Source of the DNA: Anaerolineales bacterium
Lineage (GTDB): Bacteria > Chloroflexota > Anaerolineae > Anaerolineales > DRMV01
Assembly (NCBI GenBank): GCA_027044735.1
Contig: JALUBW010000119.1
Location: 8,364 to 13,414, forward strand
Length of the DNA stretch: 5,051 nucleotides
Direction of reading: 5' to 3'
Shown here: piece by piece, positions 1-5,030 of the stretch
Layout: each line of letters opens with the position of its first letter
How positions within the stretch are numbered: position 1 is the first letter of the stretch
Made by a program: the position numbers and the translations under genes
Notes under the pieces: model-generated
Told to the model about the DNA's origin: nothing
Databases searched by the model: none
Seen by the model: the letters and a program-made list of their open reading frames with translations, nothing else

Positions 1-20
1 TGTCATGGCGAGGCTCCACC

Positions 21-49
21 GTAGGGGCGCAGTGGCACTGCGCCCCTAC
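21..49. repeat. Perfect 13-bp palindrome with GGC loop
   Basis: The arms GTAGGGGCGCAGT (21-33) and ACTGCGCCCCTAC (37-49) are perfect inverted repeats around a 3-nt loop. The element lies 52 nt downstream of the stop of the minus-strand glycosyltransferase operon. As a transcribed hairpin it is very stable, but neither strand has a T-run after it, so it is not a canonical intrinsic terminator. It could stop or stabilise the 3' end of the operon mRNA. From general knowledge, GC-rich palindromes beginning GTAGGGGCGC recur as dispersed intergenic repeats in Chloroflexi-like and cyanobacterial genomes; that it is one of these is inference. Confidence 0.75.
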
Positions 50-100
50 TACGGCTCGCAACGACCTCATGCGGCAGCGGTTAAAACCGCACCTATTTGC

Positions 101-1084
101 TTACTCAACAGGATGCAAAATGTAGAACAACCGGTTGTAAACCGCCCAAAGCAAACGCCCCATTCCGGGAATGCGCAGCAACCAATGGCGGTGCGCGCGC
201 CTCAGCGGTTTTGAAGCCTCAATGCCCAAAGCACGCACCTCCTCCGCTAAATCAGCGGTGATGACGTTGCCAATGTGCCTTACATACCGCTCCGTGGTAG
301 AAAGCCGCAAGTAGCCGAGGCGGTCTACAGCGGCGTCCAATTCGCGCATCTGCCCCATCAAATGCCCGGTCCATTCACGGGGCAAAACTTGCATCATCAC
401 TTCTTTTGGCGCAATAAACTGAAAATGATTTGCCCCTCCGATTGCCTCAACACTGCCGCGGCGAAGCACCAAATCTAAATGCTCCGCGGTGGCGGTAAGG
501 TGCTCCTTCGGGTTGCGGCCGGTGCTCAGCGCCCAATCTGCCTCCCATTCGTCGGGGATGCGGCGCTCGCGGCGCACCTCCACGCCAGCGGGCGGATTGG
601 CTGCGAACGCATCAAGCGCACCGCGGGCATGGGTAAAAGCATCGCGCACCGGCACACCGCTCACCATGCCAACCCTTGGGAAAGCCTCCAAAACCCGCAA
701 CTGCGCCTCAAGCCACCCCGGGTAAAAGAGAATATCATCATCGCTGTAGGCGATGATTTCCCCCGGTGCGGCCGGAAAGACAATTTGAAAAGCGCCTATT
801 TTCCCCACATTGCGGCGCGAGAGCAACAAATAATCAATTGCGCCCGCACTTTCCATCTCCCGCAGGTAGTCAACCACCGGCGCGCAACTGGCGTTATCAA
901 ATACCAGCAGGTCAAACGGCTCTTCGGTACGGCGCATACTCGCCAACACTGCTTTGAGAATATCAAGCCGTTGGCTAAAATAGCCCTCCAGCGTGGGAAT
1001 GTAAGTGATGAGCACCGCCGTAACCCGCGCCGGGCGATAAGACGAAATTTTGCCGCGAGCCGGGTTTATGCCAATGCGCGCCAC
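101..1084 (-). CDS. Family-2-like (GT-A fold) glycosyltransferase
   Basis: This 327-residue protein looks like an inverting GT-A glycosyltransferase that moves a sugar from a nucleotide-sugar donor to a glycan or lipid acceptor at the cytoplasmic face of the membrane. The first beta strand is at residues 21-28 (VTAVLITY). DNAS at 63-66 follows the second strand (LLVFDNAS), and RNVGKIGAFQ at 91-100 corresponds to the usual N-x-G segment. EIIAYSDDDILFYPGWL (109-125) supplies the metal- and diphosphate-binding acidic cluster, D115-D117. A late histidine in VRHIGN (268-273) fits the C-terminal His seen in many family members. There is no transmembrane helix. Residues 300-324 form a hydrophobic, Arg-containing tail (WLLRIPGMGRLLW) that may sit on the membrane. 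The start is GTG, chosen because GAGGTGA lies just upstream and the first beta strand begins at residue 21. It is the last gene of a three-gene operon. Donor and acceptor are unknown. Confidence 0.85.
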   Translation of the reverse strand: MARIGINPARGKISSYRPARVTAVLITYIPTLEGYFSQRLDILKAVLASMRRTEEPFDLLVFDNASCAPVVDYLREMESAGAIDYLLLSRRNVGKIGAFQIVFPAAPGEIIAYSDDDILFYPGWLEAQLRVLEAFPRVGMVSGVPVRDAFTHARGALDAFAANPPAGVEVRRERRIPDEWEADWALSTGRNPKEHLTATAEHLDLVLRRGSVEAIGGANHFQFIAPKEVMMQVLPREWTGHLMGQMRELDAAVDRLGYLRLSTTERYVRHIGNVITADLAEEVRALGIEASKPLRRAHRHWLLRIPGMGRLLWAVYNRLFYILHPVE

Positions 1085-1087
1085 GGT

Positions 1088-1094
1088 TCACCTC
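1088..1094 (-). promoter_or_regulatory. Ribosome binding site deciding a GTG start
   Basis: On the minus strand GAGGTGA lies immediately before the GTG at 1084-1082, with 6 nt between its GAGG core and the start codon. It supports GTG as the real start of the family-2-like glycosyltransferase. The first gene of the operon uses nearly the same arrangement (AGGTGAC before GTG). Confidence 0.7.
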
Positions 1095-1140
1095 GTGAAT
1101 TGGATAACAGCACAGCAACCGGTTTCCACTTTGTTTAGAG

Positions 1141-2079
1141 TTACTTGCGCTCCAGCGCCTCTCTCCACAAACGAAGCGGCCTAAGCAAAATTTGGCGGGC
1201 GCGTCCGGGGATTGGGGCAACCTTCACCAGCAACTCCAGACGGTGCAAAAATGTACCCCAGCGCGGCGGAAGGTGTTTCACCTGCCCGTCCCTCAGCGTG
1301 TGCGTTGCCTCCCAAAGGGTAAACATGCGCCCAAGGCCGCCCGCGAGTTCCACATTCCGCCGCGAGCCGAGCATACGGTGGGGCTTTTCCCCGTGCGGCA
1401 GGTGGTTGTAGTGATGGTTTTGGTGAATCACCATCACCGAAGGGCTCATTTCCACAACCGGCAAGCCCAAACTGCGGGCGTGGTAAATCATCCAGTTATC
1501 CCAACCGGCGCGGCCGATAACCAGCGGTGGAGCGTCGCGGTATTCCTCACGCGGGAAAACGAACAAATCAATGCCGGCGAAGCCGTGCGGAGAGCCGCGC
1601 CGAGCCACTTCCGCCCGCAGGCGCTCATCCCAGCCGGGGGCAAAATCAAGCAAACCGGTCACGTCCAAATCCCAACGGCGGGCAACGGCCAAAAAGCGCT
1701 CAAAATGCTCTGCCACCGCGCGCACGCCGGAGACAAAATCGGGCAGAAGGATAATGTCGGCGTTGGCGTAGGCAATAAACGGCGCGCCTGCGTCGCGTGC
1801 GGCTTCAAAAACCGCCGATACCAACGGCAGCCCTTCCTCATTAGTCGGCACGTCGGGGATGTAGCGAGCGCCCACCTCGGCCGCGGCTTGTTCCGCACCA
1901 GCAGAATCGCCCACAACCACGATGGCGACTTCATCACCCAACGCCCGCCACGAACGCAAAGCGTTGGTCTGTATGGTGCGGATCAGCGGGTCGGTAAACG
2001 GCTTTGGTGAAGTAACAAGCGCAATCAGCGGCTTTGATTCTTGGGGTGCTTGCGGTTCTCGGGACTGATTTTCTGTCAT
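1141..2079 (-). CDS. GT-A-like glycosyltransferase, uncharacterised family
   Basis: This 312-residue protein is probably a nucleotide-sugar glycosyltransferase, but I cannot name its reaction. After a polar N-terminal stretch (1-17) comes a Rossmann-like strand, LIALVTSPKPF (18-28). VAIVVVGD (51-58) is the second strand. IPDVPTNEEGLPLVSAVF (74-91) is a conserved-looking helix entry, and FIAYANADIILL (101-112) holds a DxD-like N-A-D site (N106-D108). Further conserved-looking blocks are RRWDLD (134-139), GIDLFVFPREEY (169-180), IGRAGWDNWMIYHAR (188-202) and the His-rich IHQNHHYNH (218-226). I recall this combination from unnamed transferases encoded beside polysaccharide genes. There is no signal peptide or membrane helix, but a basic amphipathic tail (281-312). 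The ATG lies 2 nt after the upstream TAG and has no clear Shine-Dalgarno, which suggests translational coupling. The next gene begins 56 nt after its stop. A glycosyltransferase-like function is likely; the substrate is unknown. Confidence 0.78.
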   Translation of the reverse strand: MTENQSREPQAPQESKPLIALVTSPKPFTDPLIRTIQTNALRSWRALGDEVAIVVVGDSAGAEQAAAEVGARYIPDVPTNEEGLPLVSAVFEAARDAGAPFIAYANADIILLPDFVSGVRAVAEHFERFLAVARRWDLDVTGLLDFAPGWDERLRAEVARRGSPHGFAGIDLFVFPREEYRDAPPLVIGRAGWDNWMIYHARSLGLPVVEMSPSVMVIHQNHHYNHLPHGEKPHRMLGSRRNVELAGGLGRMFTLWEATHTLRDGQVKHLPPRWGTFLHRLELLVKVAPIPGRARQILLRPLRLWREALERK

Positions 2080-2081
2080 GG

Positions 2082-2957
2082 CTATACGAAACCGTTTTCG
2101 GGCTTTTTGCCCTCAATCATGCGCTCATCAACATCGCGGTGCGTTTTGTGCTTTACGTTGGCATTTATTTTTTGCAATTCCGGATGCTCGCCAAGCAAGC
2201 GCAGAATATCGCGCCACGAAAAATCGCCGGCGGGCAAAAGAGCAGCAAGGGCGCGGGCAAACTGTAAATCCTGCGGCGTGTCCACGGTCCAGCGCAAATC
2301 ACCCAAAGGGGAATCGGCGTGCCAAAGGGCAATGCGAAAGCCCCGCGGCGTGCTCGTTTCACGCCAACGGGGGGCGTTTTGGTCAAAACGGAGCGCCTCA
2401 ACCGCCGCGTCGTCGTAAAAGTAAGGGGTGACGTGCTCACGCTGGTGCGGCTTATCGGCCTCACGCCAAGCGCGCTCCAACGCCTCAACAGTCATCACTT
2501 CCGCATCCAAGCCAATGGGGAAAGAACGCCCCCACGGCTGGGGCAGGCGGTTCGCGGCAAAATCCAGCCGCGGAGAAGCGCTCAAAAAGCGCTCCACCAA
2601 TTCGTCCACCAGCGCGGGGTCAAGAAACGGACAATCGGCGGTCAACCTTACCACTATGGCAGCGCGGTAAGCGAAAGCGGCTTTGTAGTAACGATCAAGC
2701 ACATCGTAGGGATGACCGCGATAACAGGGTATGCCCTGCAAGGCGCACCAAGCCGCCAATTCATCATCCGAAGGCTCAGTTGTGGTGGCGACCACCACCA
2801 AATCCACACGAGAGGCAGAGCGCGCCCGCCGCACAACCCATTCCAGCATAGGCTTGCCGCTTATGGGCTTCATTACCTTGCCGGGCAAGCGAGAAGAAGC
2901 CATGCGCGCCTGTATGATGGCGACAACTGGGCGTGTTTCAAGAGGATGTTTGCTCAC
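2082..2957 (-). CDS. SpsF/NeuA-like cytidylyltransferase
   Basis: This 291-residue protein belongs to the cytidylyltransferase family of SpsF and acylneuraminate (CMP-sugar) synthetases, which transfer CMP from CTP to an acidic sugar. The N-terminal nucleotide-binding loop is IIQARMASSRLPGKVM (14-29), with R18, R23 and K27 as expected, followed by GKPMLEWVVRRAR (34-46). YRGHPYDVLDRYY (79-91) and VRLTADCPFLDP (103-114), with likely metal ligand D108, are family signatures. PIGLDAEV (147-154), REHVTPYFY (173-181) and LRWTVDTPQDLQF (221-233) complete the fold. SpsF proteins usually end near the INANVKHK segment (264-271), so about 20 charged residues are extra here. The start is GTG, supported by AGGTGAC 3 nt upstream and a promoter about 75 bp upstream. 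It is the first gene of the operon and presumably makes the activated sugar used by the following transferases. The family is confident; the sugar is not determined. It could instead be a pseudaminate- or legionaminate-type synthetase. Confidence 0.9.
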   Translation of the reverse strand: MSKHPLETRPVVAIIQARMASSRLPGKVMKPISGKPMLEWVVRRARSASRVDLVVVATTTEPSDDELAAWCALQGIPCYRGHPYDVLDRYYKAAFAYRAAIVVRLTADCPFLDPALVDELVERFLSASPRLDFAANRLPQPWGRSFPIGLDAEVMTVEALERAWREADKPHQREHVTPYFYDDAAVEALRFDQNAPRWRETSTPRGFRIALWHADSPLGDLRWTVDTPQDLQFARALAALLPAGDFSWRDILRLLGEHPELQKINANVKHKTHRDVDERMIEGKKPENGFV

Positions 2958-2960
2958 AAA

Positions 2961-2967
2961 GTCACCT
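2961..2967 (-). promoter_or_regulatory. Ribosome binding site before GTG start
   Basis: The minus strand reads AGGTGAC followed by TTT and the GTG at 2957-2955, so the AGG core is 7 nt from the start codon. This fixes the GTG as the start of the cytidylyltransferase. Confidence 0.7.
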
Positions 2968-3033
2968 ACAAAACCAAATTGAAACAGCGGCCAGAACTCT
3001 CAGCATACACCGAAAGCCACTAAAGCGCTGGGT

Positions 3034-3062
3034 AGGATACCATGAGGGAAAAGTTTGGTCAA
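3034..3062 (-). promoter_or_regulatory. Sigma-70-type promoter of the glycan operon
   Basis: Read on the minus strand, TTGACC (3062-3057) and TATCCT (3039-3034) are separated by exactly 17 nt. The match is 5 of 6 at -35 and 4 of 6 at -10. Transcription would start near 3027, giving a 5' leader of about 70 nt before the GTG at 2957. The -35 is 58 bp from the -35 of the divergent glnA-side promoter, so the two may share regulatory sites. Confidence 0.55.
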
Positions 3063-3080
3063 ATGGCAAAAACAGCGCGC

Positions 3081-3112
3081 AAAAAGTTTGCAAACATTTT
3101 TCACACATTGTG
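3081..3112. promoter_or_regulatory. Palindromes between divergent promoters (possible operators)
   Basis: Two dyads lie between the back-to-back promoters. AAAAAGTTTG-CAAACATTTTT (3081-3101) has the perfect 10-bp core GTTTGCAAAC with flanking A and T runs. CACA-CAT-TGTG (3102-3112) ends 8 bp before the plus-strand -35. Their position suits binding sites for a regulator of one or both units. The arms are short and AT-rich, so chance is a real alternative. No regulator is encoded in the window. Confidence 0.3.
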
Positions 3113-3120
3113 CCTCTTTC

Positions 3121-3148
3121 TTGACATCTCCCCAAATTAGGCTAAAAT
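3121..3148 (+). promoter_or_regulatory. Sigma-70-type promoter upstream of leader RNA and glnA
   Basis: TTGACA (3121-3126, perfect consensus) and TAAAAT (3143-3148, 5 of 6) are separated by 16 nt. Transcription is expected to start near 3155. This is the strongest promoter-like sequence I see on the plus strand ahead of glnA. It would produce an RNA of about 300 nt up to the first terminator, or the glnA mRNA if transcription reads through. Confidence 0.75.
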
Positions 3149-3154
3149 TTGCCC

Positions 3155-3459
3155 AACAATAGAATACAGGGAAAGTAGCGGCTGGATCTCACTTGGGTGA
3201 GATTACGAGGTGGAGGTTCTTCCCCGCGAGGGGAATGCTAACCTGCAAGCGCAGGGAAAATCGGGCAGATCAGCGGATGCCTCCGAGGCCCGGCCACAGG
3301 CCTCCTTTCCCTTCCAGAAGGAAGAGCAGCGCCGAAAACCATCCGGTGACGGGTGGGACAAGGACTGCTCAGTGGCGGCGGCGGGGTCCGTCCATTTTCA
3401 CAAGGAAGGGCGTCCAACTTTACCCACAACAGGCACGCCCCGGCGTGCCTGTTGTTTTT
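3155..3459 (+). ncRNA. Structured leader RNA or small RNA upstream of glnA, unassigned
   Basis: This stretch has its own promoter, many hairpins and a strong intrinsic terminator, but no convincing reading frame. Visible helices, in order, are as follows. ATCTCAC/GTGAGAT is at 3186-3203 with loop TTGG. TTCCCC/GGGGAA closes around GCGA at 3220-3235, inside AGGTT/AACCT. GAGGCC/GGCCTC is at 3285-3304. CTTCC/GGAAG is at 3311-3324. GAGCAG (3324-3329) pairs with CTGCTC (3365-3370) and encloses CCATCCG-GTGA-CGGGTGG (3339-3356), a 7-bp stem with a GNRA tetraloop. CGCCG (3330-3334) could also pair with CGGCG (3379-3383), making a pseudoknot. I found no match to tmRNA, RNase P, SRP, 6S or the riboswitch consensuses I know. 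Because glnA starts only 44 nt after the terminator, a cis-acting attenuator or riboswitch for glnA is my preferred reading; an independent small RNA is the alternative. The 5' end is estimated from the promoter. Confidence 0.6.
3426..3459 (+). terminator. Intrinsic terminator between leader RNA and glnA
   Basis: ACAACAGGCACGC (3426-3438) pairs perfectly with GCGTGCCTGTTGT (3443-3455) as a 13-bp stem with a 4-nt loop, and TTTTT runs on at 3455-3459. This is a textbook Rho-independent terminator on the plus strand. The glnA start codon is 44 nt further on, so the structure must be bypassed if glnA is read from the 3121 promoter. The upstream GGGCGT (3408-3413) is complementary to ACGCCC (3435-3440) inside the 5' arm, a possible antiterminator pairing. 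Confidence 0.85.
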
Positions 3460-3462
3460 AAA

Positions 3463-3478
3463 AGCCCCTTTCGGGGCT
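3463..3478 (+). other. Small hairpin between terminator and glnA start
   Basis: AGCCCC (3463-3468) and GGGGCT (3473-3478) form a 6-bp stem with loop TTTC. It is not followed by a T-run, so it is not a second terminator. It ends 13 nt before the Shine-Dalgarno and may cap the 5' end of a processed glnA transcript or affect initiation. Its role is not known. Confidence 0.45.
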
Positions 3479-3491
3479 AATCACCTTTGGG

Positions 3492-3498
3492 AAGGAGG
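3492..3498 (+). promoter_or_regulatory. Strong ribosome binding site of glnA
   Basis: AAGGAGG, 5 nt before the ATG at 3504, is a near-perfect Shine-Dalgarno. It fixes the glnA start and predicts high translation once the mRNA is made. CCTT (3484-3487) could pair with its AAGG, but that stem has only 4 bp. Confidence 0.85.
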
Positions 3499-3503
3499 AA
3501 ACC

Positions 3504-4847
3504 ATGAGCACAACCCAAGAGTTGATGGCGCGCGTCAAAGCAGACAACGTGAAATTCATTTCGCTTCAGTTCACCGACGTAACCGGCGCGGTCAAAAGCG
3601 TAGATATCCCCGTGGAATTGCTGCCGAGCGCCCTTGAAGACGGCGTGTGGTTTGACGGTTCGTCAATTGAGGGCTTTGCCCGCATTCAAGAAAGCGATAT
3701 GCGGCTGGTGCTCAACCCCGAAACCTACGCCGTTTTGCCGTGGTCGCCGGAGGAAAGGAAACGGGCGCGGATCTTCTGCGATATTTACCGTCCGGACGGC
3801 GAGCCGTTTGAAGGCGATCCGCGCGGCCGCCTCAAGCGCTTCCTTCAAAAGGTAAAAGATGAACTCGGCTGGGTCTACAACGTGGGGCCGGAGCCGGAAT
3901 TTTTCCTATTCAAGCCCCGTGAAAACGGCCACCTCCACCCCGTGCCGCACGATGTGGGAAGTTACTTTGACTTTTCGGCCAACGACGAAGCGGCCAGAGT
4001 GCGCGCCGAACTCATGGAAGCCCTAATCAGCATGGGGTTGACCGTTGAAATGGGGCACCACGAAGTTGCCCTCGGCCAACACGAAATAGATTTCCGCTTT
4101 GCCGACGCGCTAACCACCGCCGACAACGTGGTTACGATGAAATACACCGTGAAGGCAATTGCCAACCAGCACGGTCTGATAGCCTCCTTCATGCCCAAAC
4201 CGGTTTACGGCATCAATGGCTCGGGCATGCACTGTCACCAATCTATTTTTGATGTGAAAGGCGAAAACTTGTTCTTTGACGCTCATGACCCCTACCACCT
4301 TTCCAAAGTGGCTTATGAGTTCATCGCGGGGCAGTTGAAGCACGCACGCGCCTTGGCGGCGGTGGTCGCTCCCACCGTAAATTCCTACAAGCGGCTTGTC
4401 CCTGGCTACGAAGCGCCGGTTTACATATCATGGGCGCAAATAAACCGGTCGGCCTTGATACGCATTCCACGCTACACCGAGGGCAAATCTAAAGCCACGC
4501 GGCTGGAACTGCGCTTCCCCGACCCCTCGGCCAACCCTTACCTCGCCTTTTTGGTGATGCTGGCCGCAGGTTTGGACGGCGTGAAAAACAAATTGCAAGC
4601 CCCACCCCCGATGAACAACGTGAACCTCTACGAACTGAGCGAAGAAGAACGCGCCGCCAAAGGGGTCGGCGAATTGCCCAGCACCTTGAGCGAAGCCTTG
4701 GAAGAATTGGCTAAAAATGAAGTGCTCAAAGAAGCCCTCGGCGAGCAACTTTACAAATCCTTCACCCGCGCCAAACTGGCCGAAGTGGAAGAATACCGCC
4801 TGCGCGTAACCGACTGGGAGATAGAGCGCTACTTGGAGCGCGCTTAG
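3504..4847 (+). CDS. glnA: Glutamine synthetase, type I (GSI-alpha)
   Basis: The enzyme makes glutamine from glutamate, ammonia and ATP in the cytosol and is the main ammonium-assimilation step; type I enzymes are dodecamers. All catalytic motifs are present in 447 residues. The N-terminal beta-grasp domain carries FDGSSIEGF (50-58). Metal ligands lie in GPEPEFFLF (128-136; E130, E132), HHEV (E187) and GQHEID (E194). NGSGMHCHQS (238-247) supplies H243. KRLVPGYEAP (296-305) contains R297 and the flap E303. NRSALIRIP (314-322) and RLELRFPDPSANPYLAF (333-349) hold the remaining substrate arginines and E335. The length and the C-terminus, which resembles the Bacillus enzyme, place it in GSI-alpha. 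R60, in EGFARIQESDM, matches the Arg linked to glutamine feedback in that class. Tyr376, in NLYEL, aligns with the adenylylated Tyr of GSI-beta, but its surroundings are not the GSI-beta type. Transcription probably passes through an upstream terminator, suggesting attenuation control. The gene is intact and has its own terminator. Confidence 0.98.
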   Translation: MSTTQELMARVKADNVKFISLQFTDVTGAVKSVDIPVELLPSALEDGVWFDGSSIEGFARIQESDMRLVLNPETYAVLPWSPEERKRARIFCDIYRPDGEPFEGDPRGRLKRFLQKVKDELGWVYNVGPEPEFFLFKPRENGHLHPVPHDVGSYFDFSANDEAARVRAELMEALISMGLTVEMGHHEVALGQHEIDFRFADALTTADNVVTMKYTVKAIANQHGLIASFMPKPVYGINGSGMHCHQSIFDVKGENLFFDAHDPYHLSKVAYEFIAGQLKHARALAAVVAPTVNSYKRLVPGYEAPVYISWAQINRSALIRIPRYTEGKSKATRLELRFPDPSANPYLAFLVMLAAGLDGVKNKLQAPPPMNNVNLYELSEEERAAKGVGELPSTLSEALEELAKNEVLKEALGEQLYKSFTRAKLAEVEEYRLRVTDWEIERYLERA

Positions 4848-4870
4848 CCCCACTCCCAAAAGGACCAATG

Positions 4871-4902
4871 CAAAAGGGATGGCAGGGTTGCCATCCCTTT
4901 TG
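4871..4902 (+). terminator. Intrinsic terminator of glnA
   Basis: CAAAAGGGATGGCA (4871-4884) pairs perfectly with TGCCATCCCTTTTG (4889-4902), a 14-bp stem with loop GGGT, beginning 23 nt after the glnA stop. The A and T ends of the stem supply the T-run (TTTT at 4898-4901), followed by a T- and G-rich tail. The A-run on the 5' arm means it could also work for transcripts arriving on the minus strand. It ends the glnA unit, which is therefore monocistronic. Confidence 0.8.
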
Positions 4903-4941
4903 TGGTTTGTGAAGCAAATCTGACTACCCGATACAAAAATA

Positions 4942-4985
4942 GGGCTACAGCTCTGATGGACTGACAAACCGCTGTATTCTAGCCC
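4942..4985. repeat. Imperfect inverted repeat after glnA
   Basis: GGGCTACAGC (4942-4951) pairs with GCTG (4971-4974) and, after a 5-nt bulge, TAGCCC (4980-4985). TACAGC could alternatively pair with GCTGTA (4971-4976). The rest of 4903-5002 shows no gene, promoter or RNA that I can support. Confidence 0.35.
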
Positions 4986-5002
4986 AATCTCTCCTATCCC
5001 CC

Positions 5003-5030
5003 GATGAGCCTCGCTTACGCTCGGCTCATC
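5003..5030. repeat. Perfect 8-bp inverted repeat near window end
   Basis: GATGAGCC (5003-5010) and GGCTCATC (5023-5030) flank a 12-nt loop that can itself add GC/GC pairs (5013-5014 with 5019-5020). It is followed by a pyrimidine-rich stretch (CCCCCTTCCCTCCCTTACT), not a T-run. It is likely an intergenic palindromic repeat or the 3'-end structure of a gene beyond the window. Confidence 0.5.

Noticed and set aside
77..90. GCGGT-TAAA-ACCGC hairpin after the last minus-strand gene, as its terminator.
   Set aside because: The stem is only 5 bp and no T-run follows on the minus strand.
1095..1109. GTGAATTGGATAACA in the gap between the two transferase genes, resembling half of a lac operator.
   Set aside because: The other half-site is absent, the position is inside an operon, and no LacI-type regulator is seen; a chance match.
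1192..2010. Long open frames opposite the glycosyltransferase genes (1192-2010, 479-1138 and 2319-3023 plus) and opposite glnA (4428-4967 minus).
   Set aside because: They are antisense to genes with clear family motifs, encode His/Arg/Pro-rich sequence with no recognisable domain, and have no plausible upstream signals. They are side effects of GC-rich codon use.
3109..3126. Possible GlnR/TnrA box (TGT...TGACA) overlapping the plus-strand -35.
   Set aside because: It has C where the consensus TGTNA needs A, and the spacing is 18 nt instead of 17; not supportable.
3346..3396. T-box-like antiterminator: GGGTGGGAC (3351-3359) followed by GTCCGTCC (3386-3393), resembling GGGTGGNACC...CGTCCC, plus GGGAAAGTAG near the 5' end.
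   Set aside because: The last C of the ACC element is missing, the outer helix would have only about 2 bp, GGGTGG is better used in the GNRA-capped hairpin 3339-3356, and the terminator does not overlap the supposed antiterminator. No clear stem I distal-loop motif is present. A covariance-model search would settle it.
3281..3400. Cobalamin-riboswitch-like fragments on the minus strand (GCCACTG, CTGGAAGG, GATCTGCC).
   Set aside because: The B12-box match is poor, the order is incomplete, and the clear promoter and terminator read on the plus strand.
3193..3480. Short open frames across the leader region on both strands (for example 3193-3480 plus, 3353-3637 plus, 3238-3429 minus).
   Set aside because: They start with TTG or GTG or lack ribosome binding sites, cross the terminator or overlap glnA, and their composition is low-complexity Arg/Pro/Gly-rich. 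The region is better explained as RNA.
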